Assembly (NCBI GenBank): GCA_001801515.1
Contig: MGXX01000021.1
Coordinates: 12,741-42,839, forward strand
DNA: 30,099 nucleotides
Direction: 5' to 3'
From: Gammaproteobacteria bacterium RIFCSPHIGHO2_12_FULL_38_11
Lineage (GTDB): Bacteria; Pseudomonadota; Gammaproteobacteria; Coxiellales; Coxiellaceae
Numbering within the stretch: position 1 is the first letter of the stretch; every line of letters starts with the position of its first letter. The notes beneath the pieces were generated by a model that saw nothing but the letters and a program-made list of their open reading frames with translations, ran no database searches and was not told the DNA's origin. Position numbers and translations under genes: made by a program. Shown here in pieces: positions 16,976 through 24,172 of the stretch.

Positions 16976-17044
16976 TTATTTTTTAACGGTATGGTAGGTT
17001 AATGTCACTGTACAAGTTCCTGATGAATTTGTGTAAGCGTAACT
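16976..17044 (-). pseudogene. C-terminal remnant related to the exported protein at 21.4-21.8 kb
   Basis: After the stop of the HipS-HTH gene the same frame continues as SYAYTNSSGTCTVTLTYHTV KK and stops at 16976-16978. It matches TTYTSSSGTCQVTLTEDTN of the frameshifted exported protein at 21409-21811. The DNA also matches: 16999-17039 and 21514-21554 agree at roughly nine of ten positions. No start or signal peptide is present here, so it is a tail left from a second gene of that family. Confidence 0.6.
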
Positions 17045-17689
17045 TCACATACTTTCCAAGAAATAGCGGCGCAATCGCATGAGTGTTTGATGATGTATTG
17101 TGCCGCCTGTTTGTTGCAATTGCCACAGTGCAACGTCAGGAAAGGTGAGAAAGATTTCAATTTTTTTTAACGCAGAATCATCCTTGCTTTTGCCTGCCTC
17201 TATTCGTTGCAGTGTTGCTTGGCTAATATGAAATGCATGAGCAAAATCGTATTGTGTAATATCAAGCCTATCTCTAAATTTAGTAATGTCGCTTGGTTTG
17301 AAATTAGTTTGATAAATAGGCTCAAAAATAAAGCTTGAAGGACCACGTTTTCCAATGGTTCCTAATAACACAATTGGGTTTGTTTCATCGATTGCAACAT
17401 TTTGAGAACGACAATAATCAGCATAAGCAGGATTGTTTCGATCAGGAATACGGTCCAAAAATATAGGGAACATTTTTCCTTTTTCTGAGCAATAAATTGA
17501 TTGAAATAAATTGAACTCCGGCCCTAATGGAATAGCGTTTTTTGAGTAACGATAGTGATCATCATAGAAGAATAAATAACAATCTTCAGTTGCTTTGTAA
17601 CAAATCTCCCCTACATAAATGCGGCGTTTTTTATTCTCCTGAAAAATATGAATACGTGTTTTATCAAGCATGAGTTGATAGTGCGTCAT
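17045..17689 (-). CDS. HipS-like domain fused to HTH, partner of the HipA-like kinase
   Basis: A 214-residue protein with two parts. Residues about 24-124 resemble HipA N-subdomain 1 (IYVGEICYKATEDCYLFFYD, IPLGPEFNL, FLDRIPDRNNPAYADYC, NPIVLLGTIGKRGPSSFIFE). Residues 133-182 form a helix-turn-helix (KFRDRLDITQYDFAHAFHIS, QATLQRIEAGKS). So one protein joins the roles that HipS and HipB have in hipBST: holding the kinase and binding DNA. The ATG at 17689 has a GGGAG box 5 bases upstream and overlaps the kinase gene by 26 bases, which indicates translational coupling. The kinase comes first, the reverse of hipBA and hipBST order. I expect it to be the antitoxin and autorepressor; that is inferred from domain content. 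Its stop is followed by a remnant of an unrelated gene. Confidence 0.75.
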   Translation of the reverse strand: MTHYQLMLDKTRIHIFQENKKRRIYVGEICYKATEDCYLFFYDDHYRYSKNAIPLGPEFNLFQSIYCSEKGKMFPIFLDRIPDRNNPAYADYCRSQNVAIDETNPIVLLGTIGKRGPSSFIFEPIYQTNFKPSDITKFRDRLDITQYDFAHAFHISQATLQRIEAGKSKDDSALKKIEIFLTFPDVALWQLQQTGGTIHHQTLMRLRRYFLESM

Positions 17690-18581
17690 ATAACTCCCGA
17701 TTTCTTTTAAAAATTAATCGTTGCATTGCTGCTTTCATTAACGCTGTGCATGGATTCGTTAAAATAGCCGTTTTAATTGCGTTGTCACTGAAAGTTATTT
17801 TTTTATAAAAATCTTGGCAGATTTGTCCGTAACCGAGCCTCATGAATTCAGCGACATAGTGCGTCATGCTTGGCTCAAGAGAACATCGAGTAGCAATTTT
17901 TCCTGTGGGGTTAAAATCCGCATGAAGCATCTTTCCATGCTCTAATCCTAGATAAGAAACGTTGTCATATGTCGGCGATAATTGATATCCAGAAGAGGAT
18001 GCAATAAATGCTAAATTTCTTCCATGACGATCATGATTACCAATTAAAGCATCAAATAATACCATATGAATAAACATCAAAATATCGCGAGGTTGTTTTG
18101 TGTATTCCTTAATAACATACATTAATGTTTCACAATCATGAGGTTCATTCGTTCTAAAATGATAAATATGCTGTAAATCTAATCCATGGCGACCGGCAAT
18201 AAAATTTTTTGTGACAAATACACGGTCTCCTGTAAATTCAAGATAATAAAACTGAGCGGTTGAAATACCCAGTATTGCTGCTATTTTATTGCATAAATAT
18301 TCTACCTCTGGTAATTCAGGCGCTTCCGGTTCTCGCATTTTCAATATATAAGATTCACCATTGAGTATCGCTGTATATTTTTTGAATTTTCCGTGAAAAA
18401 AACTTGAATTGTCTGGGTCTATAATAAGACCATCGCTTGAAGATGCCGTTGCTTTACGTTGCAATCCAGTAAACACAGGGAGTGTTTCTGATTGAAACCA
18501 AATCTTAAAACAAGCAGGATGCAGCCCATAGTGAGCAGGTTCACTGGGGTTTAATGGATGGTTGCATTTGTAACATTGCAT
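17664..18581 (-). CDS. HipA-like Ser/Thr kinase with N-terminal zinc finger
   Basis: A 305-residue complete-looking HipA-family kinase lacking N-subdomain 1, which is encoded in the next gene. Residues 1-30 form a probable zinc finger (CYKC at 3-6, HPAC at 21-24). Then follow a glycine-type loop SFFHGKFKKY (60-69), the ATP lysine in YILKM (Lys81), the catalytic loop NHDRHGRN (182-189, Asp184) and the metal aspartate in SPTYDN (Asp206). All key kinase residues are present. HipA of E. coli phosphorylates glutamyl-tRNA synthetase and HipT tryptophanyl-tRNA synthetase; the target here is unknown. The ATG at 18581 follows a promoter at 18620-18648. It lies upstream of, and overlaps by 26 bases, the HipS-HTH gene, so the pair is a probable toxin-antitoxin module. 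Confidence 0.8.
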   Translation of the reverse strand: MQCYKCNHPLNPSEPAHYGLHPACFKIWFQSETLPVFTGLQRKATASSSDGLIIDPDNSSFFHGKFKKYTAILNGESYILKMREPEAPELPEVEYLCNKIAAILGISTAQFYYLEFTGDRVFVTKNFIAGRHGLDLQHIYHFRTNEPHDCETLMYVIKEYTKQPRDILMFIHMVLFDALIGNHDRHGRNLAFIASSSGYQLSPTYDNVSYLGLEHGKMLHADFNPTGKIATRCSLEPSMTHYVAEFMRLGYGQICQDFYKKITFSDNAIKTAILTNPCTALMKAAMQRLIFKRNRELYDALSTHA

Positions 18582-18600
18582 AGATGAAATGTCCTATGAA

Positions 18601-18656
18601 ATCGATATTGATTGGTATCATAATAAATCAATTTATTGATGATATCAATATAAATC
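18601..18656 (-). promoter_or_regulatory. Promoter and imperfect inverted repeat before the kinase operon
   Basis: On the minus strand TTGATA (-35, 18643-18648), a 17-base spacer and TATTAT (-10, 18620-18625) form a good sigma-70 promoter, giving a leader of about 30 bases before the kinase ATG. The -35 to start region holds an imperfect inverted repeat (ATATTGAT...TATCAT against ATGATATCAATAT) that covers both boxes and is the obvious candidate operator for the HipS-HTH protein. Confidence 0.6.
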
Positions 18657-18723
18657 GGAGTTCTGGATTTTTTAATGCCGAATTATCACAATATAATCTT
18701 TTAAATAATAAGCTTTCTGAAAA

Positions 18724-19869
18724 TCAGCAAGCCATGGAGGAATTCTTCAACCACTCCGCAAAACACTCATCTTCAAACGCATAAACCCCACGACTCGATT
18801 GCCAAATAAATTCTTGTTCGCGCAGTGTTTGGATGGCAGTTTGTACAGTAGAAACAGACAAAATCGGTTGATTAATGGCGTGTTGATAATGCTGCATTGA
18901 TTCTTCAGAAAAAGGAGACCATGCACGGCCTTGCTTAACCAATAACGTTAAAATAGCACGATGCAACGGTTGTAGCGCATTGAAATCATTTTCAAACTCT
19001 TCCCAAATCTGCATATTCCAAGTAGAAACATCTTGTTTTAATAAATCAGAAAAAGAAGCGGCATCATGACAAATCGCAACTCGCCCAACCATTTGCCGTA
19101 ATATTTCAGGGCGATGACCAATGAATTGAAATGCTTCCCACATACTGTCTTTATTAAACTGATTATTTTTAGCCAATGCTTTATTCACTTCAACAGTAAA
19201 AAAATCCGTGAAATCTTTTCCCAGCAAAGGAAACGCGGTGATTTCAGAACCAAAAAAGGGCTGATCTTTTTTAATGACCAACTGTGCCAACTTATCTCGA
19301 TTAGAACCTGTCAATACCAGCATTAAATCAGATGTTTTATGCAATTTATTAATTTGATCGCGTGCTGATTTAATAGAAAACATAGCATTAATACCTTCTT
19401 TCGACGTTAACGCATGCTGTGCTTCATCAATAATTAACATCACAGGTTTTTCTGCCAATTGAATCAATTGATTTAAGATATCTACCAAAGTGACATTATC
19501 AGGCAATCCGGGTTTTGAAAAATCTAATTCAACGGTCTTTAAAATATTAATTTTTTGAAGTTTTACTTTATGCGCTAATTTAATTAACTTATTTTTATAG
19601 GTTGCAATGCTGGTTTTTATCGCTTCGGTAATTAATAATGCAGGATCAGTGAGTTTGTTTGCCCATAAATCAACATACACAGGCAACCAATGCCGCGCTT
19701 TCGCTTCGGGAATTAAATCTTCAATTAGAAATGTGCTTTTTCCGACGCGACGAGGCCCTGCAAGAAATAAGCCGGAAGTGGCATTGGCAATGCCTTTTCC
19801 TGCAACGCTATCGCAATACGCTTTAGCAAGGTGCGCCCGTTTGAATGCAAAATTTTCTAGCATGGTCAT
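18724..19869 (-). CDS. AAA+ ATPase with C-terminal winged-helix
   Basis: A 381-residue P-loop ATPase of the STAND/AAA_16-like group. Walker A is GPRRVGKST, Walker B is MLIIDEAQ followed by HALTSKEG, and sensor 1 is LVLTGSNRDKL. The C-terminal third (RAILTLLVKQGRAWSPFSEE, then VSTVQTAIQTLREQEFIWQSSRGVYAFED) looks like a winged helix. Proteins of this type are frequent in mobile or accessory DNA of Legionellales, and their role is not established. The start may be ATG 19869 or 19863; a TTG at 19884 is also possible and none has a good ribosome site. A second, deleted copy of this gene lies at 23.8-24.1 kb. It is divergent from the DUF4143 ATPase, with a shared 170-base control region. Confidence 0.75.
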   Translation of the reverse strand: MTMLENFAFKRAHLAKAYCDSVAGKGIANATSGLFLAGPRRVGKSTFLIEDLIPEAKARHWLPVYVDLWANKLTDPALLITEAIKTSIATYKNKLIKLAHKVKLQKINILKTVELDFSKPGLPDNVTLVDILNQLIQLAEKPVMLIIDEAQHALTSKEGINAMFSIKSARDQINKLHKTSDLMLVLTGSNRDKLAQLVIKKDQPFFGSEITAFPLLGKDFTDFFTVEVNKALAKNNQFNKDSMWEAFQFIGHRPEILRQMVGRVAICHDAASFSDLLKQDVSTWNMQIWEEFENDFNALQPLHRAILTLLVKQGRAWSPFSEESMQHYQHAINQPILSVSTVQTAIQTLREQEFIWQSSRGVYAFEDECFAEWLKNSSMAC

Positions 19870-19985
19870 CTGAATTACGTTCAATTATTTTAAATTAGGT
19901 AATTTATGTAACTTAACATAATTTGACGTAATTGGCCAGCCATGTGTTGGAGGCTTTAAGTGGGATTATCAAGAAAGTAGACAAC

Positions 19986-20029
19986 ACTCCGAAAATGGCG
20001 TACAATTCCGGAATTAACTCCGAAATTGG
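19986..20029. promoter_or_regulatory. TCCG-repeat operator upstream of the DUF4143 ATPase
   Basis: ACTCCGAAAATGG (19986-19998) and ACTCCGAAATTGG (20017-20029) are direct repeats that agree at 12 of 13 positions and lie 31 bases apart, three helical turns. Exactly between them is the 12-base palindrome AATTCCGGAATT (20004-20015), which contains the same TTCCG core. The cluster ends 12 bases before the ATG at 20042, so it is well placed as an operator. Confidence 0.55.
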
Positions 20030-20041
20030 ATTTCTTACTTT

Positions 20042-21223
20042 ATGCAAAAACGTTTACTAACATTGCCTGAAAACTACAGTTTCTTTTTATTCGGCGCACG
20101 CGGCGTTGGTAAAAGTACTTGGATCCGCCATTCTTTTAATACAAAAGCAGTATTTTGGATTGATCTATTGGATCCATCAGCTGAAGATCGTTACAACAAA
20201 AATCCAGCTATATTGTTGCAAGAAGTGCGCGCATTACCAGAAGCAATACGCTATGTGGTTATCGATGAAATTCAAAAAGCACCGAAATTATTAGACGTTG
20301 TTCACAGCTTGATTGAAAGTACAAATAAATATTTTGTATTAACAGGCTCAAGTGCTAGGAAATTAAAACACGGCGGCGCGAATCTGTTAGCAGGTCGCGC
20401 CTTTGTCAAACATCTTTACCCGTTTACGTTTATAGAGCTAAAAGAAAAATTTAATTTAGAGCAAGCGCTGGCAATCGGCATGCTGCCCAAGGTTTGGGAT
20501 TTTAACGCAAAAGAAGAACAATGGGCATTTCTGGAAGCATACACCTATACCTACCTAAAAGAAGAAATATGGGCAGAACACCTAATTAAAAAATTAGAAC
20601 CTTTCCGAAAATTTTTAGAAGTGGCCGCTCAAAGTAATGGTAAAATCATCAATTATTCCAATATCGCAAAAGACTGTGGTGTTGATGATAAAACCGTTAA
20701 AACTTATTTTAGTATTTTAGAGGACACCTGGGCTGGTTTTATGCTCGAGCCTTATCAACACTCTTTTCGCAAGCGTCTTACGCAAAAACCAAAATTTTAT
20801 TTTTTTGATGTTGGTGTAGCACGAACGTTAGCGCGAACGCATCGTATCGCATTCACACCTCAAACATTTTCTTACGGGGATTATTTTGAACAATTTATCA
20901 TTACGGAATGCTATAAGTTATGCCAATACTTTTATCCTGATTATCGTTTATATTTTCTGCGTACCAAGGATGATTTGGAAATTGATTTGGTAGTTGAAAG
21001 ACCCGGAAAACCGCTGCTTTTTATTGAAATTAAAAGCTGCACCCAGGTTGACGATAGCGTGCTATCCAGCCTTAAAAAAATTCATACGGATTTACCGACA
21101 GCTGAATTTTGGTGCATTAGTAACGACCCCATTAGAAAAATATTTTATGATGGTATAATACAAGCCTTTCACTGGCAGGAGGCACTCAGAAGTCTCATGC
21201 CGGATGATTTTAAATTGATATAA
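20042..21223 (+). CDS. AAA_14/DUF4143 ATPase with nuclease-like C-terminal domain
   Basis: A 393-residue protein. Walker A is GARGVGKST (18-26), Walker B is VVIDEIQKAP, sensor 1 is FVLTGSSARKLK, and the arginine-rich LLAGRAF follows, all typical of the AAA_14 domain. The C-terminal half has the DUF4143 pattern: winged helix (INYSNIAKDCGVDDKTVKTY FSILEDT region), YFFDVGVAR and the restriction-endonuclease-fold residues D..EIDLVVE..LLFIEIKS. Such proteins are widespread in bacteria and archaea and often lie in mobile or defence-rich DNA; their biochemical role is largely open. The last nine codons (MPDDFKLI and stop) are repeated at 24173-24199, just before lpxC, which shows that this gene was once adjacent to lpxC. 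A TCCG-repeat operator precedes it. Confidence 0.8.
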   Translation: MQKRLLTLPENYSFFLFGARGVGKSTWIRHSFNTKAVFWIDLLDPSAEDRYNKNPAILLQEVRALPEAIRYVVIDEIQKAPKLLDVVHSLIESTNKYFVLTGSSARKLKHGGANLLAGRAFVKHLYPFTFIELKEKFNLEQALAIGMLPKVWDFNAKEEQWAFLEAYTYTYLKEEIWAEHLIKKLEPFRKFLEVAAQSNGKIINYSNIAKDCGVDDKTVKTYFSILEDTWAGFMLEPYQHSFRKRLTQKPKFYFFDVGVARTLARTHRIAFTPQTFSYGDYFEQFIITECYKLCQYFYPDYRLYFLRTKDDLEIDLVVERPGKPLLFIEIKSCTQVDDSVLSSLKKIHTDLPTAEFWCISNDPIRKIFYDGIIQAFHWQEALRSLMPDDFKLI

Positions 21224-21411
21224 TAATTTAAGCCGCTTCCGACTCCATTTCCGAATAACAAATCGGCACACTCGCCTCATCTTTAAATGTCACATATTCC
21301 CACGCATCCGGCTGCGATAATAATTGATTCATTAATTATTTATTCATGGCATGACCCGATTTGTACCCCGTAAATGCGTCAATTAAACCAGAATCCAATA
21401 AATAAAAATCA
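21197..21411. repeat. Left 215-bp direct repeat (DUF4143 end plus lpxC end)
   Basis: It matches 24173-24387 without gaps, offset 2976. The first 90 bases or so are identical, and divergence grows to the right (about a dozen mismatches in total). It contains the last 27 bases of the DUF4143 gene and the 3' end of lpxC. Confidence 0.9.
21228..21411 (-). pseudogene. Duplicate of the 3' end of lpxC
   Basis: On the minus strand this encodes the last ~60 residues of LpxC, ending PICYSEMESEAA and stop, as at 24204. A CAA codon of the intact gene (after GHAMNK) is TAA here, so the copy is interrupted, and it lacks the rest of the gene. It is a by-product of the rearrangement that brought in the RloAB segment. 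Confidence 0.85.
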
Positions 21412-21811
21412 ATAATTATGGAATGTTAATATTGTGTTATTGCCACTTACCGAGCAAAGTTTGCCACCGTACTGGTCAGTTGCAGTGAGTTTTATGCTGT
21501 TTGTATCTTCAGTTAATGTCACTTGACAAGTTCCCGATGAACTTGTGTAAGTAGTAGTGCAAGGAAATGATGATGGGTTTGCTGATGTAACACCTTGAAT
21601 AACTGCGCCTGTTGAGGATGTTGTTGTGGCTACAGAAGCTGGAAAAGTAATTCCTGGACAGGCTCCTGCTGATGCGGCGGGGGTTGTATAAGTATTTTTG
21701 TTGTTATTGAAGATCAAATAGCCAACTTGCGCTTTCGCAGCCAATGCTGAGCCCGATGCAAACACTGTTTATTACTGCTAGTGCAGCTAATGCATATTTA
21801 GTTTGTTTCAT
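21409..21811 (-). pseudogene. Frameshifted small exported protein
   Basis: The ATG at 21811 has a GAGGA ribosome site 7 bases upstream and encodes MKQTKYALAALAVIN, the start of a signal peptide. One extra base near 21766 shifts the frame; in the +1 frame the peptide continues as VFASGSALAAKAQVGYL with a good AxA cleavage site, and then about 110 residues rich in Thr and Ser with cysteine pairs (CPGIT, FPCTTTY, GTCQVTL, LCSVSG). Restored, the product has about 133 residues and is secreted; the beta-rich sequence with paired cysteines recalls minor pilin-like or adhesin-like proteins, but I cannot assign a family. A related tail lies at 16976-17044. Confidence 0.65.
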
Positions 21812-21846
21812 AAGTAATCCTCACATTTTTTATAGGGTTTTTATTC

Positions 21847-21875
21847 ACAATACAGTCTCAGAACACTTACGTCAA
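21847..21875 (-). promoter_or_regulatory. Promoter of the frameshifted exported-protein gene
   Basis: On the minus strand TTGACG (21870-21875), a 17-base spacer and TATTGT (21847-21852) lie about 36 bases before the ATG. The rest of the gap 21876-22006 shows no gene. Confidence 0.55.
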
Positions 21876-22006
21876 TCCATTGCCTTGCGTCCTGTCAGTA
21901 AAAAACTAAATTGAGTCTAGCAAGCTCAAACTGTTATGTACATAATTTTTATTTTAGAATTTCTATTGAATAATAGTCGATTGATGCAGCGATTGAGTAT
22001 CGCTAC

Positions 22007-22501
22007 TTATTTTTTAACTAATTTCAATAAATTTTGAATGCTTTTTTCTGTTGACTCCATCAGTATCTTTTTCGGAAAAAATTTTCCGTAATTTTCCATC
22101 ACTGTAGAATCATTATTAACGTAAAGCGCGAACCGTTTTTTCAATGCGCTAGCAACACCACTATCTGACTTTCCCAAAACACGTAACAACATTGCTTCAA
22201 AACAAGGTTCTGATGCCAACAGCGTTATTGAATTCTTTTCAGCTTTTTTTCGCACATCGGAATTCCAGCAGGTCGTATCGGTATCAAACACAACGGCCAC
22301 TCTATCATAATCGGCATTAAAGGTTTGGCGAATCGTCCAATCAATCACGTGTTTGGCACCCTTTCCCTTTGCGTTTTTTATTTTAATTTGCCTACCATCA
22401 ACGCGTTCTGAGAAAAGTTGTTTTACATGATTTAAAAAAGCCACTTCACTATACCCCTCACCAACAATTAACAGAGTTTCTTTTGCTTTCCATGTCGACA
22501 T
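22007..22501 (-). CDS. RloB-like TOPRIM protein
   Basis: A 164-residue protein of the RloB group. The TOPRIM core shows TLLIVGEGYSEVAFLNHVK, with Glu15 as the likely metal ligand, and VAVVFDTDT with Asp73 and Asp75. The segment ASEPCFEAMLLRVLG corresponds to the 'P(C/S)FExWxLLH' box that typifies RloB. It is somewhat shorter than usual RloB proteins of about 200 residues. The Rlo genes were named for their linkage to type I restriction loci; TOPRIM/ATPase pairs such as PARIS (AriA/AriB), OLD and Gabija act against phages, so this is probably the nuclease effector of the upstream ATPase. The ATG follows a GAGAAAAA box, 8 bases after the ATPase stop, so the two genes form an operon. Confidence 0.75.
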   Translation of the reverse strand: MSTWKAKETLLIVGEGYSEVAFLNHVKQLFSERVDGRQIKIKNAKGKGAKHVIDWTIRQTFNADYDRVAVVFDTDTTCWNSDVRKKAEKNSITLLASEPCFEAMLLRVLGKSDSGVASALKKRFALYVNNDSTVMENYGKFFPKKILMESTEKSIQNLLKLVKK

Positions 22502-22509
22502 TGTTTTTC

Positions 22510-23688
22510 TCAGAGATTGGGAATTGCGCCATAATGGCCAGCCATATATTTTGCATAGAAGTTATCGTCGCTACGGATTCCCTCTATTGCATCCAATCGA
22601 CAAGCCGTACTTTCGCAATGGTCATTTTTTTGCACCAGCATGATCTGAGATTTATGGACTAAATTCAATATTTCAGCAGCATGGCAAGAAAATAATAATT
22701 GAGCATTGCACGGATTAGTTTTCGGATTTGCAAATAAATCTAAAATAGGCTCTAACATATGCGGGTGTAAATCGTTTTCAAGTTCATCAATAATGGCAAC
22801 GCCACCCTTTTCCAGAACCGGCAACAATAACGCGAGCAAACAAAATGCTGCTCGAGTACCATTTGATTCATCTGAGAATAACAACTTATATTCTTTCTTG
22901 TTACTTTTATGCAAACCTATCGGCAACCAAATTTTTTGAGAACCGTTTGGGAGATTGGTTTCTTTTTCTAGCAATTCAACTCCGGATAATCCTAAATCCC
23001 AGGAAGACAATAGTTTTTCCATTTGTTGAAACTGTTTTTTGTTGATTGAAAAATATTTCGCAGCGCTGGTTATTGCAAGATCCACAACGGGCAAACGATC
23101 TGCAATACTGACGTTACTCACTATTGAAAGACGTGCAAAATCTTTTGCTAACGGAACACCATATTGTCCCGCGGTAGAAATAAGAGAAGCGTTCTGCCGT
23201 ACTTTCAGCGCTTCTTGCAAATTAAAATCAAAATCCTGTAGCTTGATGTCGTAACATTTTTTTGCATCATTCCATTCACGCACGAAAACATAACCAAATC
23301 GCTCGCGCTTTTGATAAAGTGCTTCAAATAAAACGCATTCTCGCGTACAACGTAATTCATATCGATACAATTTATCATCAAGGTCAAATAATATGCTAAA
23401 TTCTGTTGGTTTACGCTCGGCAGAAAAATGCGGAGAAATAGGAATGGATGATTCAGGGGCGCTTTGAAAAGATGTATTAATAAACCAACCCAAAAATGCC
23501 AAGGGTTTAAGTAATGCTGTTTTACCACCACCATTTGCGCCCAGAACTGCCATTAATTTTGAAACACGTTCACCATTCTTTGTTTCGCACAGAAAATGGG
23601 TTAGCTCTACCTTTTTGGTAACAGTCAGATCAACCCGAGTAGATTTTTTGAATGACTGGAAATTTGTGAAGCTGTAATTATAAATCAT
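22510..23688 (-). CDS. RloA-like ABC/SMC-type AAA ATPase
   Basis: A 392-residue ATPase of the AAA_15/AAA_21 group (SMC/RecF/OLD-like head). It starts YNYSFTNFQSFKKSTRVDLT, the usual beginning of this family. Walker A is GANGGGKT (50-57). The signature-like segment is FSDESNGTRAAFCLLALLLP, Walker B is GGVAIIDELENDLHPHM, and the histidine switch is LLFSCHAAEIL. Paired with RloB in one operon it resembles RloAB modules; by analogy with PARIS (AriA/AriB) the ATPase would sense a phage trigger and control the TOPRIM partner. It has its own strong promoter at 23733-23760. It lies in DNA flanked by direct repeats, as expected for an acquired module. Confidence 0.8.
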   Translation of the reverse strand: MIYNYSFTNFQSFKKSTRVDLTVTKKVELTHFLCETKNGERVSKLMAVLGANGGGKTALLKPLAFLGWFINTSFQSAPESSIPISPHFSAERKPTEFSILFDLDDKLYRYELRCTRECVLFEALYQKRERFGYVFVREWNDAKKCYDIKLQDFDFNLQEALKVRQNASLISTAGQYGVPLAKDFARLSIVSNVSIADRLPVVDLAITSAAKYFSINKKQFQQMEKLLSSWDLGLSGVELLEKETNLPNGSQKIWLPIGLHKSNKKEYKLLFSDESNGTRAAFCLLALLLPVLEKGGVAIIDELENDLHPHMLEPILDLFANPKTNPCNAQLLFSCHAAEILNLVHKSQIMLVQKNDHCESTACRLDAIEGIRSDDNFYAKYMAGHYGAIPNL

Positions 23689-23732
23689 ACGATTAACTGC
23701 CGTTTATATAAATAATCAACAATGTTTCGTTT

Positions 23733-23781
23733 ATTATAGCAGTTATAATTAATTTTTCAAGCATCAAAACACATCAAAACA
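23733..23781 (-). promoter_or_regulatory. Promoter and tandem repeat of the RloAB-like operon
   Basis: On the minus strand TTGAAA (23755-23760), a 16-base spacer ending TGC, and TATAAT (23733-23738) form a near-consensus promoter with an extended -10. Directly upstream, the 10-base unit CATCAAAACA stands twice head to tail (23762-23781), a possible activator or repressor site. The leader is about 35-40 bases. Confidence 0.65.
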
Positions 23782-23841
23782 CAAAGCTGTTATCGAACCC
23801 TAAAATTTATTCGTATCAATGAAATCAATAATTGAATGTCC

Positions 23842-24148
23842 CTAATCCGCGCCCCGCACATTCCTCAACCACTCCGCAAAACTATCGTCTTCCAATGCAT
23901 AAACCCCACGACTCGATTGCCAAATAAATCCTTGTTCGCAAAGCGTTTGAATGGCAGTTTGTACGGTAGAAATAGACAAAGTCGCTTGATTGATAGTGTG
24001 TCGGTAGTACTGTATTGACTCTTCGGAAAAAGGAGACCATGTTCGGCCTTGTTTAACCAATAATTTGATCGCGTGCGGATTTAATAGAAAACATAGCATT
24101 AACACCTTCTTTCGAGGTTAACGCATGCTGCACTTCATCAATAATAAA
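23842..24148 (-). pseudogene. Deleted copy of the AAA+ ATPase at 18.7-19.9 kb
   Basis: Two parts of the ATPase at 18724-19869 are joined. On the minus strand 24148 to about 24068 encodes IIDEVQHALTSKEGVNAMFS and SIKSARDQI (Walker B region). It then jumps to LLVKQGRTWSPFSEESIQYY and the winged-helix tail, ending near EWLRNVRGAD. Relative to the intact gene about 400 bases are missing, with a TAA microhomology at the junction, and the two parts are in different frames. The Walker A half is absent. Confidence 0.8.
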
Positions 24149-24172
24149 ACCACCATAATTGTTCAACTTTTA

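Noticed and set aside
9327..18581. Functional link between tRNA-Glu and the HipA-like kinases, since E. coli HipA targets glutamyl-tRNA synthetase
   Set aside because: They are 7.6 kb apart with unrelated genes between; the closeness is most likely accidental.
18584..18784. Plus-strand 66-residue frame next to the kinase operon
   Set aside because: It spans the kinase promoter and the 3' end of the ATPase gene on the other strand, with no recognisable ribosome site or family; probably chance.
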